Shown here one piece after another: positions 52,548 to 64,000 of a stretch of DNA of 64,000 bases. Within the stretch, counting starts at the first letter, position 1, and each line of letters starts with the position of its first letter. The position numbers and the translations under genes are program-made. Source of the DNA: Sipunculus nudus (lineage: Eukaryota; Annelida; Sipuncula; Golfingiida; Sipunculidae); NCBI GenBank assembly GCA_026874595.1, contig CM049322.1, positions 40,852,840-40,916,839 on the forward strand, read 5' to 3'. A model generated the notes under the pieces. The model worked only from the letters and a program-made list of their open reading frames with translations. It searched no databases and was not told the origin of the DNA.

Positions 52548-55500
52548 TGTTCTTACATACAGGCTAGTAAACTATTAAACATTAAACCCCTTTCACACCA
52601 GCGATGCTCTCACTGACCGGGCGCAATAGGAACGTGTACAGCGTGGTATAGGAGTGCAGAAGAAACTGGTAAGGGCGTTGTATGGTTTCCATGGACGTGG
52701 ATCACGTCGTCGAACTTTGGAAAAGTTAAAAAAAGGTGAAGTGAGGACCCAACTGCAACCATAAAGCAGCGAGTCCTTTGAACTACTAGTTTATTGTCTA
52801 TTTAGAGAGTGAGTTTAAGGGGCACATTTTCTATATTACTTGGCAGACTTTTGAGTGAGCACTTTAAAACTTTATCCTTACCTACTCATACGACAATATA
52901 CGTCTTGATAAGTTTATTTCCACATTCATATTTGGGTAAAAACTGTATGTGCCCCCCTCCCCATCTGCAAAACCATCGATTTCAAATTTTCCTTCTGCCA
53001 TATTCTTTGTGCACTAGATCTCCATTATGACAGATTTTCAAAACTGAAAATGGGACACAATAGTAGTCCTATGTCACAGAATTGCAAGTGATATTTTTTT
53101 TGGCCTTGACCATATTCCTAGTGTCGTACACTGCACAGTCAATTACCCTTAATCCCACACTGCATACATCTAGTTAAACATTCAAAATGTAGCTCTACGT
53201 TACCCTTGAATCACTGGCGGCTTTCTCTTCCCTGGTTTCTTCAGCATCTAGTTCCTGTTTCAGAGCTTCCTTACTGTCATCAATGTCTTCATCAGGCTTG
53301 TTCAGATGCTCCCTGAAACGAGGCTCATTTTAATATTAAAGAATACTTCATTTTATAAGAGCTACTCATAATTTAATATAAAATTCAAACATTTTTCGTC
53401 ACAAAAGATATCTTGCATTCCCATACCTTTTACAACATGCATGTATTTTAATACTTTGACAAAAGGAAAGAAATGTAAATTTATTCCGGATGGATTTATT
53501 AACTATTAAATTCAAGTATAAATATTATTGTTGTACCAACAAAATAAAATTTTACATCTTTTATACATTTTAATTACGAGACGTTAATTTTAATTTATCT
53601 CCATCCTCTTATCCAAATAAGTATGGTGCTCAATGTATCCCCATGAAAAAATTGCGGTTAGGAAAGTCTTGAATGAAGGCCAATATCATGCATGATACTG
53701 TTAAATAAGCGTGACAGAAGTAAGCAATAAGTCGTTACCAGAGGATTTAAGAAAATACTCTGTTCTAACGCACTGGCCCCCTGAGTTTTAGCAACTGTTT
53801 ATTTTAAATCAATTTGAGTAACCGTTATCATCCCGCATTCATAAGCGGTTGAAAAATGAGGATGAGAATTTAAACAAAATAATACTGATTTGTAAACTGT
53901 TACTTATTTTTCTCTGTCACGGCGTCGTTTAATAATTAAATCACTGGGTTTTCTATTTTATGGAGTGACGGTGCGATGACGTGTCATAGAGACCACGGAG
54001 CCGAGATTCGAGTTCTCAATACATCCCGGATCCATGATAACGTCATTGGATTTTTTTACGTGGATTGTCACAAAAATAGTGACCGTTACATATATTTTCG
54101 TTTAGCAGCAGCTTCAAGCAAAAGGTCCAGGTATTAATTATGTTGTAATCCAGTAAATTACATACATTTTGGCAGTTTTGCTTTTAAAAGAAAGACATTA
54201 ACCTTCCTTGCCTGATAAAAGGCAATATGAAAAAAAAGATGTGGCAGGAACAATCAAACGGATAGCCATGTGAAGAAAGTATGTGTGAACCATTAATTAG
54301 TAAAATCATATTAATCTTTTCGAGAATGGCTCTCAGTATAGAATGTATTGTTAAAGTTCATGCGAAATAAACGGGCCAACAAGGGTGATCTGATGGGCGA
54401 TATTTAGTTAGCTATGTTCTTTTTGCCTTCAATCAAAGGCTTGTGACACTTTCCTTATGACAAAAGTTATATTTTATCATTGTCTTATCGTGCAATATAT
54501 TCTTCCGTTAAACCACATATCGTGTTTGATGATTGGCCAGTCTGGCTTATGGATTATGCATATTATTAACATCAGAGTATCTAAATGAGGGCCTCCATAA
54601 CGTGTTAGAAGAATAAGAGGTTGCTAAAGCACTGGTCTGAGCATGATCCAAGCAGCCACATGAATTGCAAGAACGGAACAGTGACAGAACTAACTGAATC
54701 ATTCAGACATCGTAAAGAAATAAAATTACGAAAGGTAGTGTATCACTATTGGCCTAAGATCACACGTGTTTAGAAAAAGCGTGTAACGAAAATTCCTACG
54801 AAAAGCAGAATTATAGGGGTGAGCAAATAAAACTTCCAATCGTGTGTTCAGTAATATTCCATACACAGAGAAAGCTGAGCTGAAAGGATGCTTCACTCTT
54901 ACTGTTCGTGACCATAGGTTCACGTATAAGTCATTTTTAAGGTGAAAATAGTTGTTTTAATGTACGAGATCATTTCATATTTTATAAATGATGAGCATTG
55001 TTATATATGGAATGGTCGAAATGTATGAGCCTAACTTTCCTTGCATGAATAATCCTACAGCCAGACTGATACATATAATACAATTAATTTCAGTTTGTAA
55101 ATACTTAGTTTGGCTCGAGAATATGAATCAAACTGCGTGAAATTAATGCAAACATTTGAATTATCATTAATTATGCACTTTTGAAATGAGAATATTTTTT
55201 ATTCCATTAAACCTTATTTCTAAAATATTAAAAATTTTAATTTACAATTTTAGAATATGCCTTAATTTTATTTTAATTTGTAATTACATTACCTATATTT
55301 TTTAGGATTGTTAAATGAGGATGTATCAAGATTACTTTAAGTTAATGTAAGGAAATTTTACGTATTAATATGGAAATAATCACTGAAGTATGGAAATCAT
55401 TATAAACTGCCAGGTTTGTCCATGCTGCGGTGAATTGTGGATACTGAAGCAGACAACGTGTCCACGCATGCGTAGCGGCAGTGTCTGATTTCATGCATAT

Positions 55501-55984
55501 ACTCAATGTCTTACTCAACACCAGTTTCATCACATTTTGTAGTAGTAGTCTGCCCATTGTCTGTTAAAGGTTTCTTTTCCAGACTGGAAAACAAACAAAA
55601 TGACGGCAAAAAAGGCAACCTGGAGTTACACAGTTCTACCGTCTTTTTGGCTTCCGTAACCATAGTATCTTTTTTTTTTCTCTGGTTAACAAATCCAAAA
55701 GTATTGTGTCCTCTCAGACTGCAGTAATCTAGGTATGTTACCAATAAAATTTGTAAGCCTTCTATCTGGACAATTAATTGACATTAGTTGAATGTGTTAC
55801 TTAACTGCCATATACTGCTCCAACGATGTGTTGTAGTAACCTTGGATGTATGGAGGAAATCAATGGTGTCATTTTTCTTCCAGAGTGTGTGTGTATGTGG
55901 GGGGGGGGGGGGGGGTGTGACTTACACAAATACACACACGTATATTTATATATATATATAATTTAGCATCTGTATGATACATAT

Positions 55985-56036
<52 letters not shown>

Positions 56037-58151
56037 ATCAAATTTCAAATATATAACAATAGTTTATATGGTTCTAGAAATATATATTTCCTGTATAAGA
56101 TAATTCCAATCCAGGTTTAGATATCATATTTCATAGTTCCTCACACAGCGGTTATACACAGCAGTCGTTCCAGACATCCTTTCATGTGTAACCGCTGCTT
56201 GCTATGGCAAGGTTCTCTGGGCAAGAACACCAGGGTGCGCACAGAGAATTATAATCCGACCACTGATACTGCATTGTGCATTCAGTTTAAATTTAATCAT
56301 GTGACACCCGCTTTCGTTGTTTTTGTTACACCAGGACACAAGCTCTCATTGGTCTGATTGTTGGCCCAATACGAGAAACGGTGTTATCAAACCAATGAGG
56401 GCGGGTGGGGCACAGATGAGATGAAATGTTCTACTGATGTATGGCAAAACAGAATCACTGGTACATATAAATGGTAGTTCCAATCTTCCAATACAGGCAA
56501 CAAACGTAGAAAGGAGAGTAGTGATAAAATGTCGTTTTCTGGAAAAAGAATTGTTTATATCACAAGTTGTTCCTGCGCTTTACTCTAACTTTAAACTGAT
56601 GTGTTACTCTCTTGTGTGAGCATAGGTACAGGCATGCGTCCTCGGTTTCGCACCGAGTAATGGTGTACCCGGAAATCATAAACCAAGACCTGCAGTCTGG
56701 GAGAACATTGCCTCTTAAACATTGTGTTGTTTATGATTTTACTTCCCATTCTCAATACTCTAATTATATCATGTTCAAATACAATAGTGAAAGCTACGAG
56801 ATTTGATTCAAAACAGAAATATGCAGCTCGGTGTGTTATGAAAAGCCTGGTGGGGCAGGGACAGGGCATTAGAATTGCATACAGAAGTTATACGTGCAGT
56901 TTTACATGGTAAAAAAAAAACAACAAATAAACACTGAACAATTTGAAAATACATCTTAAATCCATATATTGAGAGTAAGTAATACAAAAGGAAGTTTCAC
57001 GAGTTACATTCATGGTGCTCTTTGCAAATTATCTGCACTCAAAATACCACATTTGTTGATTGATCAAACAGTCGTTTTGGTTGAGTTTTGTCAATGTTTT
57101 GGTTAGTATTCAACAAGTCTGACGTTTAATCTCGACCTGGCTGGCTCAATTGGTTGGTTCTGTTCCCCTTTTGTCTTTTGTTTTTATTTTTCTAATTAAA
57201 AAGCCACATCATTCTTCCCCACTAAAGAAAGTGAATTTGCATAAAACACAATTTGTAACTTCAAAAAGCGGGTCCAGCGGGTCCTTTTTGTAGGGAGTTC
57301 AGACCATTTTTTCTGCCCTCGATCCCCCCCCCCCTCCCCCCTTTCGGGATCTGAGGACCTTTTCAAGGTTTTCTCATTAGTCTGGTTTGGACCCCTCCTT
57401 TTCCTAATTCCTGAATCCGCCTCCAAGGTCGAGTAGACCTTTAGAATTGGACCTTTCTGAGATGAAATCAAGGGTTTGATTTTCAGGTCTTGTTTCAAAT
57501 GTACAGACTCTCATCCTCGTATAACTTCCTTGAGAATACACGAAAACCTTAAATGGTCTTCATGTATTAGAAAACGACAACACTTGAGAATAACGACAAC
57601 ATACTGGAGAAGAAAGTTCACGCGTAAAAAATAAGTAAGCAAAGGTCAAATAAGAAAGTATAGCACAACATAAGTTACTGAATAACGGACGAACAAAATA
57701 GTAAAATGACTTCATTAGGCAAAGTATATAAAGGCAAAACAAAAGAAGGGGGTGGGGGGAAAGAAAGCAACTTTACTCTAGAAGCAGTGAAAGCATTATT
57801 TTCGAACAAACATAATGACCATCCAGTATTTTATAAAATGCAGACATAACCGAGTTTGAATTTGAACGAACTGTCTACGGTTATGCAAATCATACCACTA
57901 TCGATAAAACATCAAAATAAATAAATAAAACTCTACTGGCTCATGAAATGATGTGAGAATGCAAAATCAGGCTTAAAGCACTGATGCCAAAAATCTGGGA
58001 TTTTTTTCAAAACAAACCTTAGTTATTATATTTAATTAAATTTCTCTTTCATATATATCAAAATAAATCTATGTTATTATATTATATATAATAAAATTAC
58101 TCTTTGTTAAATAAATGTGAACATTTTTAATATATTCATACTTATGTACTA

Positions 58152-58202
<51 letters not shown>

Positions 58203-58569
58203 TGTACAGGTTTCTCCATATACATGTTTAAACGTTACATTCAAAATTTTTTACCATTTATTTTAAATTTTAAGGCGGCTAATTTTGCTTGAGAGGGTGA
58301 CACGTAATTTTGCTAAATGTACATCCAAGAATACCGCCATACGTACCTTTCCCCTTCCTCCATGGATTTTTCGCGTGACGACATTTCCTGTTTACCGCAG
58401 AGGTTCACGCAGACACACATCAGGATGCCGCACTCGTTCAGGAAGTAGCAGCTGATGTCAACGATGATGAACAGGATGAAGAAGATGACGAACACGATAC
58501 CGATGATTATTCCTGTAGACATCCGGCCAGATGTGCCACCTATAGACTCGGGTATCGGTACTGACGGAT
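52348..58569 (-). CDS. NCAM-type neural cell adhesion molecule, membrane and cytoplasmic exons (5' partial)
   Basis: Three minus-strand exons join in frame: 58347-58569, 53204-53312 and 52348-52440 (stop TAG). They encode about 140 residues: a proline-rich extracellular stub (PSVPIPESIGG); a membrane helix (STGIIIGIVFVIFFILFIIV); the juxtamembrane block DISCYFLNECGI..MCVCVNLCGK; MEEGER; and an acidic, Ser- and Lys-rich tail ending KKTSQ. The cysteine block is nearly the vertebrate NCAM sequence, where such cysteines are palmitoylated, and is shared with the invertebrate relatives apCAM and Fasciclin II. The Ig and FN3 ectodomain must lie upstream, beyond 64000. The first exon starts in phase 1, so it continues an exon outside the window. 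The role is homophilic cell adhesion at the plasma membrane, by family. Confidence 0.88.
52490..52545. repeat. (TA)n microsatellite
   Basis: TA run of about 27 units, 50 bp upstream (in the intron) of the last NCAM-type exon. Confidence 0.95.
53204..53312 (-). CDS. NCAM-type gene, first cytoplasmic exon
   Basis: Acceptor CGTTTCAG, donor TCAAGG|GTAACG, phase 2 to 0. It encodes EHLNKPDEDIDDSKEALKQE and DAEETREEKAASDSR. Confidence 0.85.
53313..58346. other. large intron of the NCAM-type gene
   Basis: About 5 kb between the two cytoplasmic-side exons. No extra in-frame exon was recognised. Contents: poly(G) at 55898-55915, TA runs at 55989-56032 and 58157-58196, and a MITE A copy at 56144-56410. 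Confidence 0.6.
56144..56410. repeat. MITE family A, partial copy in NCAM-type intron
   Basis: CACAGCGGTTATACACAGCA at the left, GTAACCGCTGC and ACACCAGGGTGCGCACAGAG inside, ending near GAGGGCGGGTG. The right inverted end is absent. Confidence 0.7.
58347..58569 (-). CDS. NCAM-type gene, transmembrane exon
   Basis: Acceptor TTTTCGCAG, phase 1 entry; donor GAAAG|GTACGT, phase 2 exit. It contains the helix and the palmitoylation-type cysteine block. Confidence 0.92.
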
Positions 58570-59190
58570 CTGCGAAAATTAAAAAAAAAAATACTTAAAG
58601 TTTAACATTATTAAACTCATGCTGGGATGGAACTTATACCCTTGAGAATAAAAGGTTTACAAAGGTACTTATGGTACCCATTGTTTTACTATGCGTATTG
58701 GTTTAAGTGAAATACAGCGTTCTCTCCTGAAAATATAATAGTATTTGCCGGGATTTTCTTAGGTCTATACATATAGAAATAAACTTACACCGGACACGAT
58801 CAATGTCGTAAAAGGAGACATGAACAAAGCATACACTACTTTCGTTTGTCTAGATGGCGATAAATTGTAAAAATTATAATTTATATGTATATATTATATT
58901 TATATTCTCTCCTTGCCCGATCATCCGTGCGCAATTTCGTACCATGCGGTCTTGGTATGGTTAATCGGACAAAATTGGATTCCTTTATCTACAAGACGGG
59001 GGGGGGGGGGGGTTGCTGAGAAATTGACAGCAAAAAATAAAACATGTTATGGTTATTGATTAATTATGTCTAATGTTTTCTTTTCTATTAAAAAATTTTT
59101 GTAATTCTGCTCATATTAATGCGATTACCCTCAGAGCATCGAACATGCTCATCTCGGGCAGATTTAACCTTTTTCGTCTCAGACCACAAA

Positions 59191-59504
59191 AAAAATTATT
59201 GTTCTGACTCTTGGACTAAATTTTGGTGCGAGCGAACGAAGATTTTTTTTTTTGCCAATCGTTAAACAATATGTGGCATTTAGCTAGCATGCCAACAAAC
59301 CATGTACAAATGCTTCCATTCTTGAAATTGCGTCTAGGATCTGCACAAAATTTAGTCGATTTTTTTATCCTTTAAGAATTCGTTTATGGAAATTGTCTTA
59401 TCACAAATTAGCAATATTACCAAAGACCTGCATGGTCTTCATTTGAAAATATAAATTGACCCACGAAAAATGAGAAGGGGCGAATCTACAGAACGATTAT
59501 TTTG
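59191..59504. repeat. MITE family D, copy 3
   Basis: ATTATTGTTCTGACTCTTGG at the left, GGCGAATCTACAGAACGATT at the right, inverted. TTAGCAATATTACCAAAG and CACGAAAAA blocks are shared with the other copies. Confidence 0.6.
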
Positions 59505-61621
59505 CTTTTATTGCATTACCGTTTCATCACTCTTATATGTCTGTTTTCATCTTTTCAAGGTGAAAAAAAACTGAAAGTCATACCTGGCGTAATTGGCGAT
59601 GCAAGTTAATCAATTTAATAAGGACATTCATTCATACTGGTCCCATTTATACCCGTTAAATACACTGAGGGCGCACAATCCTATATATATATTTCCCCGA
59701 ATTCTTTGAGGAAGCGTTATTGATATTAATAACAGATTATCTTAAGAAACAACTAACACTGAAAAGGCCACCATAATTAAAGGATTGATGCCTTGGTCAA
59801 TGGGGGACGCGTTCATCCTCGTCCGTGTGTTTGTTACAGCATAACTCACGCAATCTTGAACGGGATTTAATAACATTTTCAGGGCATTTCGGGAATAGAC
59901 GAATGAAGAATCGATCAAATTTGGTGTTGACCCTGCACATCATCCGGTTCCAGGAACTTCTTCAAGGAATATTCACTTGTGTACGAATGAACCTGGGAAT
60001 ATCGGACAAATCGGGGACTGCAAACACGGTTTTTAGCATCGCGGAGGCTTACATTCCTTATATAGCAGATTTTTTTTTTTGGCGTATTGGTTTACATGAA
60101 AGGAATTTCCTCTCCTGAAAATATAACAGAATTTGTCAGAATTAATCTGAAAGCCTCATTCAGGGGTGGGGCGCAAGGTTTTTAACTTTTCTCCATACTT
60201 TGAGAAATTAGCTCATTTGCAATGATTTTCTTAATTTTATGGCTTAACCCCATGCCCGGGGTTGTGGTTATTTTTATATGTTTTAGGCCCTCGGTGTAAA
60301 CTGGCAACCTCTTATAAATTTTAAATCCGCCGATGTTATGTTTGGACCCTTAACTAAAAATAGCACAGACAGTTACACGAAAAACAGGCAGGTGAAAGAG
60401 ATCGGCAGAGTTCCCAGTTTGCCTAAAATAGGTTCTTATCACCGTTGGCGACAGTTTTTGTGGAGACATTTATTTCGCTACAAGACTTAAGCCTGTGTCC
60501 TTACTGTTATGTAAATAAACAAGTCCCCGAACAAAGGGGTACAATGCAGAGAGTAGTGTATCATCAGCCTGACCGGTAGAATAAACGTTCATGCTGACAT
60601 TTTCTCTGGTAGTATGCGATAGTTGACAACAAGCAAATATCCAAGAAATATTTGCAAAGTTCATCAAGACCGTTTTTTTTTCTATGTGGAAGTATGATCT
60701 CGACGAGACAAAGAAATGTATGACGGGTAAAGTAAGAAGTGGTCCCGTCAGGTCAAGCCTAGACACATCCAAAGACGGTCCCCTCACAAAAAAAGAACAT
60801 TTAGGTGTGTATAAAGGCGGCATATTATGAATCGCACAACTGAATCTTAAGCTACCCCGGACATATATCAATACTCTAATGCCGACCTGGAACAGTTGCA
60901 AACCAAAGTATTTGTAAATTATGTGCACGCAGGGAGAACATAAATAATAGTGGTGCCTTTCAAATAAAAGCAACACGAGTGAGGCCATCTGTCCGCTTGT
61001 TTGAGATGAGACAAACACTACACAAATATATAAACATTCTTTTAAAGATTTCCAAACGTTATGTGCAACATATCGACACGCCAAAAAGACCGTACATTTG
61101 TTACTCTTTCTAACTGGTCCGCCCTTCTGTTAACGGGTACCTTCTTAAACCCCCAGTCTGGCATCCAAAGTCTGTGACTTTGTTCTCTCTTGACCAATAT
61201 TCTTTCGAATACCTCAGTAGTTACCTTGTTCTAGCGGATCAATAATAAGTTTTGGAAGAATCGAAAATTACATTAAATTACAGATCTGCCCACAAGTCAA
61301 TGCCACTTTTTCAGTGAAACATTGGCTTATCAACAAAAATGATACGTAGTCAGAAGAATGACAGACTGCAAATATCTCATTTCTGATTTTTAGAATAAAA
61401 TCATTTCCACATTGAACGTATACGGGAACCATTTCAAGACATGCCCCAGTGGGTTGGTGATTTATAAGTTTAGCATCTTCTATTTAAATACACCACCGCG
61501 CAGGTATACGGGTAATAAAAAGGACAATATAATCATTACAAATACATGTGAAATAGAAACAGGGGTTTCCTTGATACGGAAGCGTAGTGCTGCCACCTGG
61601 TAAAAGAAAAATAAATTATTT

Positions 61622-61764
61622 ATCTCTTACGTACGACATACTATCTCGTACGTACGACATCGTATCTCGTACGTACGACATATTATCTCGTACGTACGAC
61701 ATATTATCTCGTACGTACGACATACTATCTCGTACGTACGACAAATTATATCGTACGTAAGACA
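61622..61764. repeat. 22-bp palindrome-bearing minisatellite
   Basis: Six to seven tandem units, most containing TCGTACGTACGA, a perfect 12-bp palindrome, separated by CATATTATC-like spacers. Confidence 0.93.
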
Positions 61765-62119
61765 CAATTAATCTTACGCATTTGATTCACAGAATACACA
61801 ACAACCCAAAAGATATATGTATAAGCAATATATATATATGTTAAATAATGCGTGTTCGTACCCTAAATACACAACATCTTCACCTTGCAAACCGTCGGAA
61901 CACCATTGAAAAGAAAAAAATATATATGGTTATTTATGTATTTATTTATTTATACTATAAATTTAAATGCTATTCGATTTATCATTGTTTCTTTGTGTCT
62001 AGGATTTGGAAATACTTTAAGGAAATGAAATTTATCAAACCGTTGTCTGCCAGACATATACAGAACTTTCATTTTTATAAAGGTAATTAAATTCTGTTAG
62101 CAGTGTATGATGTTAAAAT

Positions 62120-64000
62120 GATGAGCCTGTCATAATATTAATAAGAAAAAAATATTGCCTTTGCCAAATTGAAACTACCTTTTTGAGAAGGAAGGGTTCG
62201 GACAAGAGATACAGCTAACAAATAGCCTGATTGTAAGTAATTAAGAATGGATATATGTGGAGTAGGTTTCTTATATTCCAAAATTGATCTGTATAAGAGC
62301 TAGATTTATGACATAATGCACAGTGTCACTCGCCCTACTGTAAACGGCACTTCGTTTCATAATATGAATCAGGAACCTCTCCTTACGGGCATCTCTGTTT
62401 TACTGACACCTCTATATTGACACTCAAGGTTCATATTCTTTTGTAATAATGTTTTGTCTCATGTTATTAACTCATTTTGGCTAAATACGAAAGTTGTTCA
62501 GCAAATCCATGGGCTTAATATCTCCCGTTTACCGGTTTTGTATACGTTATTATGGTTCTGCGTGTGAGTAAACACAGTGCACCTTTATCTATTTACTATA
62601 TATCTATTTACTATAACAAGACCGCGTGACCAGAAGCAAGATTTTAGTCTAGCACACGCGATATTTATAAAAAAGAGAAGAAACATGAAATAAAAAACAC
62701 CCATAAAAGCTTTAAAAACCTTGATTTGTGAAGTTTATTTTTTACGGCCACCAGGTGGCGTGAACGCTGTTTTTCCTCATTGGGGCAAGTTTTATTCCAC
62801 TTGTATGCAGGAGAAAGCATGTGAAATGTAAATAGGTCCTTTTTTTTACATTTAAACTATCTACTATACAATCGGCTCTCTCTCTCTCGCTTTTTTTTCT
62901 CTCTCTCTCTCTATATATATATATATGTAATAATATATGTGTGTGTGTAAAAAAACTGAAAGCCTTGGGATATAATACCAGCGCTGTGTTAGAATGGCTG
63001 AGCCGGTGGATACTATAAATGTCATTAGTAATACATGTAATGTCTATCAGAGGTTCTTGTTTGACCAGATAAAATATCCCGACATGTGCAAGGGACACAA
63101 TTAGTTATTGTTACTTGCGGGGGATTCCCATGCTTATATGGCAAATTTGAAATGGAAATAAAATTTAGAAAAGAGACCAATCGTTTAGAAACGAGACAAA
63201 CACAGCGCCCACGCCACATGGTGGTGGTACAGCATAAATCCACAATTCAAGGGGTTTCAAGCTTCTCTAGGTGTTTCTTCTTTCATGTTTCTTTTCTTTT
63301 TTATAGTTGTCGCATGTGCGCGACCAAGATCTTTCCTCTGGACACCCGGCCTTCTTATGTAAACACTTAACAGACATTTATAGAGGTTCTGTAATACAGA
63401 GATGCCCATTAGGAAAAGTTCATGATTCATATATTATGAAACAAAGTGCTTGATCCAATAAGTTGAACTTCATGCCGTTTACAGAAGGGCGAGTTACACG
63501 TACATGTACCACACACAAGATCTTGTACCAATCCGCAAATGAGACAAATCTGAGGTGTAGATTTTACCACCACTTCAGCCTGACATATGAGGTCAAGACA
63601 TTTTAGAATTTCGTATTCTTCTGTCACAGATTAATCGCACGTCCATGAGTGATAGTTTTTAATATTTTTTTTTTATAATTTAGTTCAAAATAAAAATTAT
63701 ACGTACCCAATTAAATGGATTGTTGTCTGTTCAGCTACCTACCAATCATATCAATGGCTGTATATGCATTAAATAGTTTAAAAGATCAACTACATGATGC
63801 GTTATAAGAAAGACCAGTTTAGAATATAATAAACCTGCCCCACAAATATCCGTTCTCAGTTACTTTAAATCAGGCTCTTTGGGAGCTGTACCACTTGTCC
63901 GAACCCTTCCTTCTCAAAAAGGTAGTTTCAATTCGGCAAAGGCAATATTTTTTTCTTATTAATATTATAAAAATTGTTTCTTATTAACATTATGACAGGC
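62120..64000. repeat. inverted pair of a dispersed element
   Basis: Plus-strand 62145-62210 (TTGCCTTTGCCAAATTGAAA, then GAGAAGGAAGGGTTCGGACA) recurs as reverse complement at 63894-63962. CTCGCCCTACTGTAAACGGC (62331) recurs as reverse complement near 63472-63491. The right copy (about 63380 to beyond 64000) is longer than the left one. Its minus strand opens a 66-codon Cys-rich frame (63427-63627). Confidence 0.65.

Larger units (their letters stand above)
58570..64000. other. presumed intron of the NCAM-type gene, running off the window
   Basis: No FN3 or Ig exon was found on the minus strand. Contains MITE D copy 3, a 22-bp minisatellite, an inverted repeat pair and short CT/TA tracts near 62877-62930. 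Open frames such as 60470-61084 (minus) lack recognisable domains and I do not call them genes. Confidence 0.5.

Noticed and set aside
60470-61084. 204-codon minus-strand open frame in the presumed NCAM-type intron
   Set aside because: The longest frame in that region, but it has no domain, no FN3 or Ig signature and no obvious splice context. Composition looks non-coding.
61622-61764. CRISPR-like palindromic repeats
   Set aside because: The unit is 22 bp with near-identical spacers; a minisatellite.

Overview
The window is animal nuclear DNA. It is AT-rich and full of microsatellites and short inverted-repeat transposons. It carries interrupted genes with clean GT-AG introns: a receptor tyrosine kinase, two leucine-rich-repeat (LRR) adhesion-type receptors and an NCAM-type adhesion molecule. 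An invertebrate, perhaps a marine lophotrochozoan such as a mollusc, fits best, but the sequence does not prove the phylum. I see no rRNA gene, convincing functional tRNA gene, CRISPR array or prokaryotic operon.

Layout: (1) 1245-4730, minus strand: a complete three-exon gene for a type I membrane protein with a signal peptide, LRRs, one cysteine-poor Ig-like domain, a membrane helix and a short tail. (2) 4.7-11.6 kb: no gene recognised; it holds a 1.85-kb fold-back transposon with long inverted arms. (3) 11634-27618, plus strand: a complete 15-exon receptor tyrosine kinase, predicted at 1114 residues, with a signal peptide, five Ig-like domains, one fibronectin III domain, a membrane helix and an FGFR-like kinase. 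All 14 junctions keep frame. (4) 27.6-39.7 kb: 3' flank and intergenic DNA built largely of repeats. (5) 39708-43803, plus strand: a second LRR-Ig membrane receptor, predicted at 867 residues, with the same three-exon plan as the first and a repeat-bearing acidic stalk. (6) 43.8-52.3 kb: no gene recognised; it holds MITEs, a 44-bp minisatellite and an AT-rich stretch that may include the 3' UTR of the next gene. (7) 52348-58569, minus strand: the last three coding exons (membrane helix and cytoplasmic tail) of an NCAM/apCAM/Fasciclin II-type gene whose ectodomain lies beyond 64000. (8) 58.6-64.0 kb: presumably intron of that gene, with more repeats.

All four genes encode single-pass cell-surface proteins, so the region looks like a cluster of adhesion and signalling receptor genes. 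The two LRR-Ig genes are paralogues by domain order, intron phase and a shared Ig fold lacking the usual cysteines. They flank the kinase gene in opposite orientations. The repeat fraction includes several families with two to six copies here: a TTAA-flanked piggyBac-like MITE, a MITE with about 110-bp inverted ends, three other inverted-repeat families and a tRNA-derived SINE.
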